A stretch of DNA of 62,599 nucleotides from Planctomycetota bacterium (GCA_016872555.1 VGZO01000025.1:1-62599); one strand, 5' to 3'. Counted from the stretch's first letter, positions 43,366-52,556 are shown. The notes: generated by a model from the letters alone, not told the origin. Translations and numbers: made by a program.

Positions 43366-45444
43366 TCAGCCGCCGACCAGGCCGCTGGCGACGGTGAATG
43401 TCAGCCAGGCGGCGACCCACGCCAGGAGCGTCATCGACAGAAACGACACCACCGGCCAGACGGCCGAGCCGGTCTCCCGGCCGATCACCACCAGCGTGCT
43501 GGCGCACTGCGCACACAGCGCGAAGAACACCATGATCGACAGCGCCACCGGCAGGGTGAACACCGGCCGACCGGTGTCGTCCCAGGTCGCCGCGTGGAGG
43601 CGGGCGGCGAGGCCCCCTTCGGCGTCGTCGCCGTCGCCGAGGTCGTAGAGCACCCCGAGCGTGCCGAGGACCACCTCCCGGGCGGGGAAGCTGGCGAGCA
43701 CCGCACACCCGATCCGCCAGTCCCACCCCAGCGGACGCACGAGAGGCTCCACGAGCCGGCCGGCCCGGCCGAGGAAGCTCTGGCGCTGTGCCGCCCCGCG
43801 GCGCGCCGCGGCCAGGCCTGCGGGGGTGTCGAGGCGGGCGAGCTCCGCGGCCGGTGCCGCCGGCTCCGTGCCGGCCGCGATCCGCCGTTCGAGGGCCCCG
43901 CGCCGGGCGGCGACCTCGGCGTCGATCGCCGCTTCGTCGCGGGGGTAGGTGGTCAGCGCCCAGATCACCACGCTCACCGCCATGATCAGCGTGCCGGCGT
44001 TGTGGAGGAACGACCCGGCCGCCTCGGCGACGCGGCGGAGGACGACGCCGGGGAGCGGCCAGCGCCAGCGGGGGAGCTCCATCACGAACGGCTGCCGCGA
44101 CCGGCCGAGGACGGACTGCGTCAGGAGCCACGCCACCGCCGCCGCGACGACGACACCGAGGGCGTAGAGGCCGAGGAGCACCAGCGCCGGCAGGCGGATG
44201 AAGGGCAGGCCGACGGCGCGGTCCGGGACGAACGCCCCGCAGAACAGCAGGTACACCGGGAGCCGCGCCGAACAGCTCATCAGCGGCGCGAGCATGATCG
44301 TCAGCAACCGGTCGCGCCGGTTCTCGATCGAGCGCGTCGCCATGATTCCGGGGATCGCGCAGGCGAAGCTCGACAGGAGCGGGATGAACGATCGGCCGCT
44401 GAGCCCGACGCCGGCCAGCAGCCGGTCCATCAGGAACGCCGCCCGGGCGAGGTATCCGGAGCTCTCGAGCAGGGCGACGAACGCGAACAACAGCGCGATC
44501 TGCGGCACGAACACGACCACGCTGCCGGCGCCGGCCAGGATCCCGTCGACCAGGAGCGACGCGATCGGCCCCTCCGGCAGCAGCCCGCGCACGGCGCCGC
44601 CGAGCGCCGCGACGCCGGCCTCGATGCCGTCCATCACCGGTGCCGCGAGCCAGTAGATCGACGAGAACATCGCCAGCATCGCCAGCACGAAGGCGAGCGT
44701 GCCGGAGAGCGGATGGGTGAGCAGTTCGTCGATCTGGCGCGCCGCGGCGGCGCCGGCCGGGGGGCGGCGGGTGACGACCCCGGCAAGTTGGCGTTCGATC
44801 CAGGCGTAGCGGGCGATCGCCTCCCGGGCGGCCGGGGAGTGTTCCGGACCGGCGGCGGCGGCGATCGCCTCGAGCCCCGCCGGGGCGGGAGGTACCGGGC
44901 CGGCGGCGGCGGCCACGATCGCGCTGGCCAGGGCGGGAATCCCCTGCCGGGCCGGCGCCACGACAGGGACGACGGGGCAGCCGAGGCGCGCCGCCAACAG
45001 GGCGTGGTCGATCGTGATCCCCTCGGCACCGGCGACGTCCGACTGCGTGAGCGCGACGACCACTGGCACGCCGAGGCCGAGGACCTGGCTGGCGAGGTAC
45101 AGATTGCGCTCGAGGTTGGTGGCGTCGGCGACGACCACGGCACAGTCCGGGGGGGCCATTCCTGGCACCCGGCCGGCGAGGGCATCGACGGCGGCCTGCT
45201 CGTCCGGGCTCCGGGGCACGAGGCCGTAGACACCGGGGAGATCGACCAGGTCGATGGCGCGGCCCCCGTGGGTGAACCGCCCAACCTTGCGCTCGACGGT
45301 CACGCCCGGATAGTTGCCGACCCGGGTGGGAACGCCGGCGAGCGCCGTGAACAGCGAGCTCTTGCCGACATTGGGGTTACCGGCCAGGACGACGGTGAGA
45401 ACCGTTTCCCCGGCGCCGGCGACGGACGAGGCGGGGGATGCCAT
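43366..45444 (-). CDS. feoB: Ferrous iron transporter FeoB
   Basis: This 692-residue protein imports Fe2+ through the inner membrane. The N-terminal GTPase has G1 G-N-P-N-V-G-K-S-S, the switch region N-Y-P-G-V-T-V-E, and G3 D-L-P-G. The G4 specificity motif, normally N-x-x-D, reads A-L-T-Q-S-D with Thr in place of Asn. The membrane part has the two Gate domains, with A-L-L-F-A-F-V-A-L-L-E-S-S-G-Y-L-A-R-A-A-F-L-M-D-R and the conserved Cys in S-C-S-A-R-L-P-V-Y. It is preceded by feoA with 28 bp between them. An iron-responsive box lies ahead of feoA. Confidence 0.96.
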   Translation of the reverse strand: MASPASSVAGAGETVLTVVLAGNPNVGKSSLFTALAGVPTRVGNYPGVTVERKVGRFTHGGRAIDLVDLPGVYGLVPRSPDEQAAVDALAGRVPGMAPPDCAVVVADATNLERNLYLASQVLGLGVPVVVALTQSDVAGAEGITIDHALLAARLGCPVVPVVAPARQGIPALASAIVAAAAGPVPPAPAGLEAIAAAAGPEHSPAAREAIARYAWIERQLAGVVTRRPPAGAAAARQIDELLTHPLSGTLAFVLAMLAMFSSIYWLAAPVMDGIEAGVAALGGAVRGLLPEGPIASLLVDGILAGAGSVVVFVPQIALLFAFVALLESSGYLARAAFLMDRLLAGVGLSGRSFIPLLSSFACAIPGIMATRSIENRRDRLLTIMLAPLMSCSARLPVYLLFCGAFVPDRAVGLPFIRLPALVLLGLYALGVVVAAAVAWLLTQSVLGRSRQPFVMELPRWRWPLPGVVLRRVAEAAGSFLHNAGTLIMAVSVVIWALTTYPRDEAAIDAEVAARRGALERRIAAGTEPAAPAAELARLDTPAGLAAARRGAAQRQSFLGRAGRLVEPLVRPLGWDWRIGCAVLASFPAREVVLGTLGVLYDLGDGDDAEGGLAARLHAATWDDTGRPVFTLPVALSIMVFFALCAQCASTLVVIGRETGSAVWPVVSFLSMTLLAWVAAWLTFTVASGLVGG

Positions 45445-45472
45445 GGAGACGACGAGAGACGGCGGCGAAAGG

Positions 45473-45703
45473 TCAGCGGGGTGCGGTCACGGCGACCCGG
45501 CGGGCTTCGGTCCGACGGATCGAGAGCCGGTAGCCCCGCAGTTCCAGTTCCACCGGATCCCCGAGGGGAGCGCGGCGCACCACCCGGACTTCGACCCCGG
45601 GGGTGAGGCCGAGCTCCAACAGCCGGCAGGCCGCCGGATCATCCCCATCGACGCGTGTCACGCGCGTCGCACCGCCGATCGCCACCTGGTCGAGCGATTC
45701 CAT
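45473..45703 (-). CDS. feoA: Ferrous iron transport protein FeoA
   Basis: This 76-residue SH3-like cytoplasmic protein supports FeoB. The pattern V-T-R-V-D-G-D-D-P-A-A-C-R-L-L-E-L-G-L-T-P-G-V-E-V-R-V and P-L-G-D-P-V-E-L-E-L-R-G-Y-R-L-S-I-R closely follows the FeoA fold, where L-G-L-x-P-G marks the turn. The start at the ATG of MESLDQ is chosen because it sits right before the first conserved strand, leaving the Fur-like box about 45 bp upstream. Confidence 0.93.
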   Translation of the reverse strand: MESLDQVAIGGATRVTRVDGDDPAACRLLELGLTPGVEVRVVRRAPLGDPVELELRGYRLSIRRTEARRVAVTAPR

Positions 45704-45746
45704 CGAACACGCTGTCCTTGGCGGTTTGTGGCTTGAACGGCACAAT

Positions 45747-45761
45747 TGAGACTCAATCTCA
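45747..45761. promoter_or_regulatory. Fur-type operator upstream of feoA
   Basis: The 15-mer TGAGACT-C-AATCTCA is an inverted repeat with 6 of 7 arm positions matching, close to the 7-1-7 Fur-box core TGAGAAT-N-ATTCTCA. It lies 44 bp before the feoA start in the 209-bp gap shared with the divergent bioD gene. Fur with Fe2+ would repress the feo genes there. Confidence 0.65.
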
Positions 45762-45912
45762 GTACAGTTGGAAGTGTAGGCGATCACCGCGCGCGAGGCA
45801 AACGCCGGCCGTTTTTTTGCGACGCTGCGGGCGACCGCGGGCGATGCTCGGCGGGGATCGCAGCGACAGGGAGTGGCGTAACCAAGACGGAACCGCACGG
45901 GAGGGCCTTGCC

Positions 45913-46680
45913 GTGGGTGGCAGTGGAGTCGACCAGCGGCAGCGCCTGCCCGGCTTGTGCGTGACCGGCACCGACACCGGCGTCGGCAAGACCGCCGTCG
46001 CCGTCGCGCTGGTCCGCCGGCTCGCCGCGTGTGGGGTGCCGGTTGGCGTCTACAAGCCGGTCGCCAGCGGCACCTCGGCCGACGATCCGCACGGCGATCC
46101 ATGGCGGTTGTGGGAGGCGGCCGGCAGACCGCTGGCGGTCGCCGCGGTCTGCCCGCAGGTGTTTCGCGCCGCCGTCGCACCCGCCGAGGCTGCCCGGGCC
46201 GAGGGGCGTGCCGTCGACGACGCGCTCTTGCGGTCGGGGATCGACGTCTGGCGCCGCGTGAGCGACGTGGTCGTCGTCGAGGGGGCCGGCGGGCTCTGCT
46301 CGCCGCTGTCCGACACGACGCTCGTCGCCGATGTGGCACGCGATCTCGGCCATCCGGTGGTGATCGTCGACGATTCCCGCCTCGGCTGCATCGGACGCAC
46401 GCTGGCGACAGTCCACGCGGCGCGCGCCCTGGGGCTGGTCGTCGCCGCGGTCGTGCTCTCGGAGGTCACGCCGCCGCCGGCGGGAGAGGCTCAGGCCGCG
46501 GCGGTCGACGACCCCCGACGGATCGCGGTGGCCGCCCGGGAATTCCTCGCCGCCCGGCTGGCGCCGCTCCCCGTGCTCGGGCTGGCGCACGGGGCCGCGG
46601 CGATCGAGCCGGAGATCGACTGGCTGGCGCTGTGCCGGCCGGTGCCGGTACCGACGGATAGCGCCGGCGGGCAGCGGTAG
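45913..46680 (+). CDS. bioD: Dethiobiotin synthetase
   Basis: This 255-residue P-loop enzyme closes the ureido ring of dethiobiotin from 7,8-diaminopelargonate, CO2 and ATP in biotin synthesis. Landmarks are G-T-D-T-G-V-G-K-T, Y-K-P-V-A-S-G with the substrate Lys, and V-E-G-A-G-G-L with the ADP/Mg site. The start is a GTG preceded by GGGAGG at 8 bp; an ATG at 45844 would add 23 residues with no family match. The gene stands apart from other bio genes here and is divergent from feoA. Confidence 0.92.
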   Translation: MGGSGVDQRQRLPGLCVTGTDTGVGKTAVAVALVRRLAACGVPVGVYKPVASGTSADDPHGDPWRLWEAAGRPLAVAAVCPQVFRAAVAPAEAARAEGRAVDDALLRSGIDVWRRVSDVVVVEGAGGLCSPLSDTTLVADVARDLGHPVVIVDDSRLGCIGRTLATVHAARALGLVVAAVVLSEVTPPPAGEAQAAAVDDPRRIAVAAREFLAARLAPLPVLGLAHGAAAIEPEIDWLALCRPVPVPTDSAGGQR

Positions 46681-46854
46681 CCTCCGGCCGCGGGAGCAGC
46701 CAGGAGGCACACCCGCCCCCCCACGGTCCGGCGCGCCGTCGGGGTCGGTCCGGTGTCTCGGGAGCGCCGCTCGTCGCCGCGTCGGTGTGGCGGCGAAGCG
46801 GGACGGGTACCATGAGGATGGTGTCGTGGGGGTCGTGCCGTGAGGGGGTGGATC

Positions 46855-48144
46855 ATGCTGCAGGGGTGCCAGGGGTTGGGAGACCGGTGGAATGCGGCGT
46901 TGCGGGCCGCGGCGGCCTGCGGGTTGGCGGGCGCCATGCTTGCCGCGCCCGCCCAGGATCTCGCCGCCTCCGGCCGCTGGCAGCAGTGGCGCGGCCCGGC
47001 GCGCGACGGCTTCGTCGCCGGCGCGACCTGGCCCGACGGGCTGTCGTCGGACCGTCTCGTGAAGTCGTGGCGAGTCGAGTTCGGCCCGAGCTACTCAGGT
47101 CCGGTGATCGACGGCGACCTCGTGTTCGTCACCGAGACCAAGGACAAGAAGACCGAGCACGTCCGGGCCCTCGACCGCAAGACCGGCAAGCAGGTCTGGG
47201 AGGCGTCGTGGGAGGGGGCAATGACCGTCCCGTTTTTCGCGATCTCCAACGGCTCGTGGATCCGTTCCACCCCGGCCGTCGACGAGGGGCGGCTGTACGT
47301 CGCCGGGATGCGCGACATGCTCGTCTGCCTCGACGCCGCCACCGGCAAGGAACTGTGGCGGAAGGACTTCATGAAGGAGTTCGACAGCCCGCTGCCGGCG
47401 TTCGGCTTCGTCTCCAGCCCCCTGATCGTGGGTGACAATGTCTTCGTCCAGGCCGGGTCGGGGTTCGTGAAGCTCGAGAAGGCGACCGGGAAGGTGGTGT
47501 GGCGCGTGCTCGCCGACGCCGGCGGGATGTCGGGGAGCGCCTTCTCCTCGCCGCTGGTCGCCACGCTCGACGGCGTGCCGCAGATCCTCGTGCAGGCGCG
47601 GGAGTTCCTCGCCGGCATCGATCCCGAGTCGGGAAAGGTGCTGTGGCAGACGCCGGTCGAGGCGTTCCGCGGGATGAACATCGTCACCCCGACGGTGATC
47701 GACGGGCGGATCTTCACCACCACGTATGGCGGTGGGTCGTTCCTGTTCGCGCTCGGTACGCCGGCGGCCGACGGGCCGCGGTCGGTCGAGACGGTGTGGC
47801 GTAACAAGGTGCAGGGCTACATGTCGAGTCCGATCGTCCTCGGCGGCCACGCCTACGTCCACCTCCGCAACCAGCGTTTCGCCTGCCTCGACCTGGCGAC
47901 CGGCAAGGAGGATTGGATCACCACGCCGTTCGGCCGCTACTGGAGCATGGTCGCGCAGGGCGACAGGATCCTCGCCCTCGACGAGACCGGGGACTTGCGC
48001 CTGATCCGCGCCACGCCGGAGAAGTACGAGCAGCTCGGCGAGGCGAAGGTCGCCGAGCGCGAGAGCTGGGCCCACCTCGCCGTCGAGGGGGGCACCGTCT
48101 ACGTGCGCGATCTCGAGGGCGTCACGGCCTACGAATGGAAGTGA
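46855..48144 (+). CDS. Secreted PQQ-like beta-propeller protein
   Basis: This is a 429-residue protein with a signal peptide (A-A-L-R-A-A-A-A-C-G-L-A-G-A-M-L-A-A-P-A). W-Q-Q-W-R-G-P-A-R-D-G is the entry strand typical of planctomycete PQQ-like propellers. Repeats include A-L-D-R-K-T-G-K-Q-V-W, C-L-D-A-A-T-G-K-E-L-W-R and C-L-D-L-A-T-G-K-E-D-W. The repeated A/G-T-G-K-x-x-W motif forms the blades. No residues for PQQ binding are evident, so a structural or BamB-like protein-binding role is more likely. The ATG at 46855 has AGGGGG upstream; a GTG at 46840 is possible. Its last 23 bp overlap the convergent galT-like gene. Confidence 0.85.
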   Translation: MLQGCQGLGDRWNAALRAAAACGLAGAMLAAPAQDLAASGRWQQWRGPARDGFVAGATWPDGLSSDRLVKSWRVEFGPSYSGPVIDGDLVFVTETKDKKTEHVRALDRKTGKQVWEASWEGAMTVPFFAISNGSWIRSTPAVDEGRLYVAGMRDMLVCLDAATGKELWRKDFMKEFDSPLPAFGFVSSPLIVGDNVFVQAGSGFVKLEKATGKVVWRVLADAGGMSGSAFSSPLVATLDGVPQILVQAREFLAGIDPESGKVLWQTPVEAFRGMNIVTPTVIDGRIFTTTYGGGSFLFALGTPAADGPRSVETVWRNKVQGYMSSPIVLGGHAYVHLRNQRFACLDLATGKEDWITTPFGRYWSMVAQGDRILALDETGDLRLIRATPEKYEQLGEAKVAERESWAHLAVEGGTVYVRDLEGVTAYEWK

Positions 48145-49087
48145 GCCGCCGGGCCGACTCGGCGGCGCCGACGGTGGTGATGTGGCAGCCGGTCGCCAGC
48201 TCGAAGCCGGCGATCCCGGAGAGACGCGGCAGGATCTCGAGGTGCCAGTGCCACCCGGGCGGCTCGGCGCCGACGAGCGGCGCCTGGTGGAGCCACCAGT
48301 TGTAGTCGGCGCCGGGCTCGAGGGTGCGGATCCGGCCGACGACATCGCGCGTCAGGTCGGCAATCGCCCCCGCCGCGTCCGCGTCGGCGTGGAACCACGG
48401 CCGCGGCGCGCGGGGCACGATCCAGACCTCGTAGGGCTGCCGGGGGGCGCGGGGCACCAGCGCGACCAGTCCACCGGCGGTGGCGACCACGCGCTCCTCC
48501 GCGGCGGCCTCGTCCAGTTGGCGTGAGAACGGCGCGGCGCCGGCGAGCTCGGCGGCGACCACCGGGGGGACGAACCCGAGCCCGACCAGCTGGCTGTGGA
48601 CGTGCCCCAGCGACGCGCCGGCCGCGGGCCCCGAGTTCTTGAAGACCGTGGTCCAGGCCAGGTCGCCGCGGGCCGCCAGCGCCGCCAACCGACGCCGGCA
48701 GGCCTCCCATGCCAGCCGCCACGCGGCCGGGTCGACGGTGAGGATGCAGGTGTCGTGGCGCGGCGACTCGACGAGCACTTCGTGGACGCCGTGGGCGGGA
48801 GGTCCGGCGGCCGGCGACCGGTCGGACGCGGCGGGAAGGGCGTCGTCGCCGTCGGCGACGACCGGATAGCGGTTGGGGATGATCCGGGCGCTCCACGGCA
48901 GCGCCGCCGATTCCGGCAGCCGCGCCACTTCGCCCGGGGTGAGGTGTTCGTGGCCGGCGCAGAACGGACACGTCGCCAGTTCGGCGGAGCCGGGAATCTC
49001 GAGCGGCCGTGCGGCGCGCCCCGGAGCGACGAACACCCTCCTCGGCACGGCGGCGTCGTCGGCGAGGCGGGGTCGTTGGTCGGGCAT
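48122..49087 (-). CDS. Galactose-1-phosphate uridylyltransferase-like protein
   Basis: This 321-residue HIT-superfamily protein has the two zinc cysteines in C-P-F-C-A-G-H-E, a first His-containing block, and F-K-N-S-G-P-A-A-G-A-S-L-G-H-V-H-S-Q-L, whose H-V-H-S-Q carries the catalytic His. W-H-W-H-L-E-I-L-P-R near the end completes the active site. GalT transfers UMP between glucose-1-P and galactose-1-P; the planctomycete branch may act on other sugar phosphates. The ATG at 49087 sits just before M-P-D-Q-R-P. Ends overlap the beta-propeller gene on the other strand by 23 bp. Confidence 0.85.
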   Translation of the reverse strand: MPDQRPRLADDAAVPRRVFVAPGRAARPLEIPGSAELATCPFCAGHEHLTPGEVARLPESAALPWSARIIPNRYPVVADGDDALPAASDRSPAAGPPAHGVHEVLVESPRHDTCILTVDPAAWRLAWEACRRRLAALAARGDLAWTTVFKNSGPAAGASLGHVHSQLVGLGFVPPVVAAELAGAAPFSRQLDEAAAEERVVATAGGLVALVPRAPRQPYEVWIVPRAPRPWFHADADAAGAIADLTRDVVGRIRTLEPGADYNWWLHQAPLVGAEPPGWHWHLEILPRLSGIAGFELATGCHITTVGAAESARRLTSIRRP

Positions 49088-49204
49088 CGGGCTTGTCACC
49101 GGGGATGGACCGAGCACCGCGCCGGGGCGGTGGCGGGCGCGTTGAAGGAGGTGCCTGGCCTCCGTACACTCTCCGCCGCCCCGCCCGCTTCCGGAGACCG
49201 TCGC

Positions 49205-49735
49205 ATGCTCACCGTCGGTGATCCCTTCCCCGCCTTCACCGCCCCGGCCTGCGTCGGCACGGGGAAGGACGACATCAAGACCCTGTCGAACAAGGACTAC
49301 GCCGGCCACTGGGTCGTGTACTTCTTCTACCCCAAGGACTTCACCTTCGTCTGCCCGACGGAGCTGGCGGAGTTCCACAAGCAGCTCAAGGCGTTCGCCG
49401 ACCGCGACACCGCGGTCGTCGGTGGCAGCACCGACAACGAGTATTCCCACCTCGCCTGGCGGCGCGCCCATCCCGACCTCGAAAAGCTCGGCTACCCCCT
49501 GCTTGCCGCGCAGAAGCTCGCCCCGGAGCTCGGAATCCTCGAGAAGACCGAGGGCTACTGCCTGCGGGCGACGTTCATCGTCGATCCCCACGGCGTCATC
49601 CAGTGGGTCGACGTCAACCAGGGGCGGGTCGGGCGCAACGTCGCCGAGGTGCTCCGCGTCCTCGACGCGCTGCAAAGCGACGAGCTGTGCCCGTGCAATT
49701 GGAAGAAGGGCGACCCGTACGTGAAGGTGGGGTAG
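49205..49735 (+). CDS. AhpC-type peroxiredoxin
   Basis: This is a 176-residue thiol peroxidase. The peroxidatic Cys50 is in F-T-F-V-C-P-T-E-L. The C-terminal L-C-P-C-N-W holds candidate resolving cysteines, indicating a typical 2-Cys form. W-V-V-Y-F-F-Y-P-K-D-F and G-V-I-Q-W-V-D-V-N-Q-G are family blocks. It would reduce peroxides using thioredoxin or a similar donor. No ahpF or oxyR is close. Diacylglycerol kinase starts on the base after its stop codon, so the two may be co-translated. Confidence 0.94.
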   Translation: MLTVGDPFPAFTAPACVGTGKDDIKTLSNKDYAGHWVVYFFYPKDFTFVCPTELAEFHKQLKAFADRDTAVVGGSTDNEYSHLAWRRAHPDLEKLGYPLLAAQKLAPELGILEKTEGYCLRATFIVDPHGVIQWVDVNQGRVGRNVAEVLRVLDALQSDELCPCNWKKGDPYVKVG

Positions 49736-50137
49736 GTGCCCTCCGGCCAGGGGGGTCAGCATCGGAGCTGGCGGCGGAAGTTCACCGACGCCTTCCGGGG
49801 GTTGTCCCGCGGGATCCGCGGCCAATCGAGTTTCGCCGTCCACCTCCCGGCGGCGGTCGCGGTCGTCGCCGCGGCGCTGATGCTCGGCGTGCCGCGCCGG
49901 GATCTGGCGCTGCTGGCCCTGGCGGTCGGCGGCGTCCTCGTCGCCGAGTTGGTGAACTCGGCGATCGAGTCGCTGGTCCGGGCGCCGGGCGTGCCGCGCC
50001 ACCCGCGGATCCGCGACGCCCTCGACATCGCCAGCGCCGCCGTCCTCGTCGCGGCGGGCACGGCGGTGGTGGTCGGCGGGCTGGTCTTCGGCCCGCCGTT
50101 GTGGCGGATCCTGGACAGCCTGCCGGCAGGCCGCTGA
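49736..50137 (+). CDS. Diacylglycerol/undecaprenol kinase family protein
   Basis: This 133-residue membrane protein has an amphipathic N-terminus (R-K-F-T-D-A-F-R-G-L-S-R-G-I-R), followed by three hydrophobic helices. The kinase signature is A-E-L-V-N-S-A-I-E-S-L with the Glu and Asn of the active site. The following segment usually contains K-D-x-x-A-G-A-V-L; here it reads A-L-D-I-A-S-A-A-V-L, so the Lys is replaced. It would phosphorylate a lipid alcohol such as diacylglycerol or undecaprenol. The GTG start abuts the peroxiredoxin stop. Confidence 0.8.
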   Translation: MPSGQGGQHRSWRRKFTDAFRGLSRGIRGQSSFAVHLPAAVAVVAAALMLGVPRRDLALLALAVGGVLVAELVNSAIESLVRAPGVPRHPRIRDALDIASAAVLVAAGTAVVVGGLVFGPPLWRILDSLPAGR

Positions 50138-50240
50138 ACAGCCCCCGCGTCAGGTTGACCCGCGCACGGCGCGGAAGCTACCGTGCCGCATCGCACGACC
50201 GCGATCCGCGGTCGTCCCCGCTTTTTTCCGGAGATCCCCC

Positions 50241-50939
50241 ATGCGCAAGCTCCTCGCAGAGTTCATCGGGACGTTCTGGCTGGTCCTCGGCGGCTGCGGC
50301 AGTGCCGTACTCGCCGCCCAGTACGACAACCATCTCGGCATCGGGTTTCTCGGCGTCGCGCTGGCGTTCGGGCTGACGGTGCTGACGATGGCCGTCGCCA
50401 TCGGTCACGTCTCCGGCTGCCACCTCAACCCGGCGGTCACGCTCGGCCTCGCCGTCAGCGGGCGGTTTCCCTGGAAGGACGTGATCGGTTACTGGGCCGT
50501 CCAGACGCTCGGCGGCTGCTTCGGCGCCTTCGTGCTGTTCGTGATCGCCAACGGCCAGCCAGACTTCGACCTCGGCAATTTCGCCTGCAACGGCTTTGAG
50601 GAGTACTCCCCGACAAAGTATTCCGCGGCGGCCTGCTTCGTGGCCGAGGTGGTGCTGACGGCCGTGTTCCTGTTCGTGATCCACGGCGCCACCGACAAGC
50701 AGTCGGGGTCGGTGATCGCCCCGATCGCCATCGGGCTGTGCCTGACGCTCATCCACCTGGTGAGCATCCCGGTCACGAACTGCTCCGTGAACCCCGCGCG
50801 GAGCACCGCCACGGCGCTGATCGCCGCTTCCTTCGGAAAAGCGATCGCCTACCAGGTGTGGTTCTTCTGGCTGGCGCCCCTGATCGGCGGCGCGCTCGGC
50901 GGCCTCCTCTACCGGGTCGTCGACGAGGCCGAAGACTGA
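50241..50939 (+). CDS. aqpZ: Aquaporin Z
   Basis: This is a 232-residue channel with six membrane helices and two NPA half-helices: H-L-N-P-A-V-T near residue 60 and S-V-N-P-A-R-S near 185, the latter with the Arg of the selectivity filter. A-E-F-I-G-T-F-W-L-V and Y-W-A-V-Q-T-L-G-G are the family helix 1 and 3 patterns. It conducts water across the inner membrane. The residues at the filter (Phe/His/Arg type of water channels) suggest water selectivity. Confidence 0.95.
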   Translation: MRKLLAEFIGTFWLVLGGCGSAVLAAQYDNHLGIGFLGVALAFGLTVLTMAVAIGHVSGCHLNPAVTLGLAVSGRFPWKDVIGYWAVQTLGGCFGAFVLFVIANGQPDFDLGNFACNGFEEYSPTKYSAAACFVAEVVLTAVFLFVIHGATDKQSGSVIAPIAIGLCLTLIHLVSIPVTNCSVNPARSTATALIAASFGKAIAYQVWFFWLAPLIGGALGGLLYRVVDEAED

Positions 50940-50955
50940 GCGGCGCCGGCGACGC

Positions 50956-52254
50956 TCACTTCCGGCGCAGGTCGTAGCAGAGGATCGCGTCCCCCTCGCG
51001 CAGGTAGAGCAGCCCGTCGACGATCACCGCGTGCGACCAGCTCGGCCGGTCGCCGCTGTCGGGGATCTTGAAGGCGCTGACCTCACGGTAGGCCTGCGGG
51101 TCGGCCTTCACCAGGGCGAGCGTGCCGTCGGAGTAGCGCATGTAGATGTGGCCGTCGGCGGCGATGACGCTCGCCGAGTTCTTGCCGCTGCCGCGCTCCT
51201 TCCAGGCGACCTCGCCGGTCAAAAGGTTGGCGCAGAACGGGATCCCGCGGTCGTCGGAGTCGCCGTACAGGTGGTCGCCGACGAGCACGATCCCGCCGTG
51301 CTTGTTGGCCAGGTCCTGCTTGAGGCCGTAGACCTCCTCGACCTTCACCGTGCCGTCGGCCTGCGGCACCTGCTTGAGCAGCGCCCCACCGCGCTTGTAG
51401 CCGGCCGAGAAGAACACCAGATCCCCGCGGACGATCGGTGTCGGGATGACGGCCGTCGTCTGGTCGATCGGGTAGGTCCACAGCAGCGTGCCGGAGGCAG
51501 CGTCGACGCCGAGGGCGCCGCTGGCGGTGGTCTGGACGTAGATCCGCCTGCCGCCGACCTCGGCGACCACGATCGAGGCGTGGCCGGCGCCGCGGTCGCC
51601 CGGTAGCGAGCAGGTCCAGATCGGCGTGCCGGTCTTCTTGTCGAGGGCGACGATCGTCGCCTTCTCGCCGCCGGGGGTGCAGACGAGCCGGTCGCCGTCG
51701 ATCAGCACCGACTCGCTGTAGCCCCAGCTGTCCCCCTTCTTGCCGCCGAACTGCTCCTTGAGGTTGACGCGGAACAGCTCCTTGCCGTCGGCGGAGTGGC
51801 AGGCGACCAGTTCGCCGAACGGCGTGACCACGTAGACACGGTCGCCGTCGACCGTCGGCGTGCTCCGCGAGCTCTGCCAGGTGGCCTGCCCGTCGGTCCA
51901 CGGTTTGCCGGTCTTCGTCCGCCACAGCGCCTTGCCGGTGGCGCGCTCGAAGCAGGTGAGGTATTCGTCGGCGTCGCCGGGCGTCGTCGAGAGGCCGTCG
52001 CCGAGGGTGTAGATGCGGTCGCCGGCGATCGCCGGGCTGGCGTAGCCCCGCCCCGCCCCGGTGGTCTTCCAGACAAGCGGCGGACCCCCTTCGGACCACG
52101 ACTGGAGCAGGCCGCCGCAGGTCGCCACGCCGCTGCGGGCCGGGCCGCGAAACGTCGGCCAGTCGTCGCCCCGGGCGCCGAGGGACAGGCCGGCGAGCAG
52201 GCTGGCGGCGAGGGGGGCGACGGTGACGAACTGCCGGTGGCGGGAGAACGCCAT
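50956..52254 (-). CDS. Secreted PQQ-like beta-propeller protein
   Basis: This is a 432-residue protein. A signal peptide (V-T-V-A-P-L-A-A-S-L-L-A-G-L-S-L-G-A-R-G) precedes D-D-W-P-T-F-R-G-P-A-R-S-G, the typical entry of these propellers. Repeats include C-F-E-R-A-T-G-K-A-L-W-R, A-L-D-K-K-T-G-T-P-I-W-T and G-V-D-A-A-S-G-T-L-L-W, making about 7-8 blades. It is a distant paralogue of the protein at 46855-48144. The start at the ATG of MAFSRH is chosen; an in-frame codon 17 residues earlier would add only low-information residues. The role may be structural or in extracellular sugar or quinone-linked metabolism. Confidence 0.85.
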   Translation of the reverse strand: MAFSRHRQFVTVAPLAASLLAGLSLGARGDDWPTFRGPARSGVATCGGLLQSWSEGGPPLVWKTTGAGRGYASPAIAGDRIYTLGDGLSTTPGDADEYLTCFERATGKALWRTKTGKPWTDGQATWQSSRSTPTVDGDRVYVVTPFGELVACHSADGKELFRVNLKEQFGGKKGDSWGYSESVLIDGDRLVCTPGGEKATIVALDKKTGTPIWTCSLPGDRGAGHASIVVAEVGGRRIYVQTTASGALGVDAASGTLLWTYPIDQTTAVIPTPIVRGDLVFFSAGYKRGGALLKQVPQADGTVKVEEVYGLKQDLANKHGGIVLVGDHLYGDSDDRGIPFCANLLTGEVAWKERGSGKNSASVIAADGHIYMRYSDGTLALVKADPQAYREVSAFKIPDSGDRPSWSHAVIVDGLLYLREGDAILCYDLRRK

Positions 52255-52556
52255 GGTGCGGGGCTCCGGGAAATGGGGATCAAATGGCCGCGCCGGTGGC
52301 GGCACGCGAGGGGCGCGGCGAGCGGCGAGCCTAGGACGGTGGCCGAGCGACGGTCAACTGGCCAGGGAAGACCGGGTAGGCGCGGTCCGGTCCCGCGCCG
52401 GGAGGCGCCTGTCGCCCGACGTCGGCCGAAAGCGCGCTTGCGCCCCGCGGTTCCCCTTGCCCTCTGCCGCATCCGGCGGGAGACTCGCCCCATGGGGCGC
52501 CGGATCGGACGGACCGGTCGCGGTGCGCGGGGACGGGCGTGAACGGGGGACGTCTC

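Noticed and set aside
43594-45606. Long plus-strand frame across feoB and feoA
   Set aside because: Antisense frame of feoB; residues are mostly Arg, Gly, Asp and His with no motifs.
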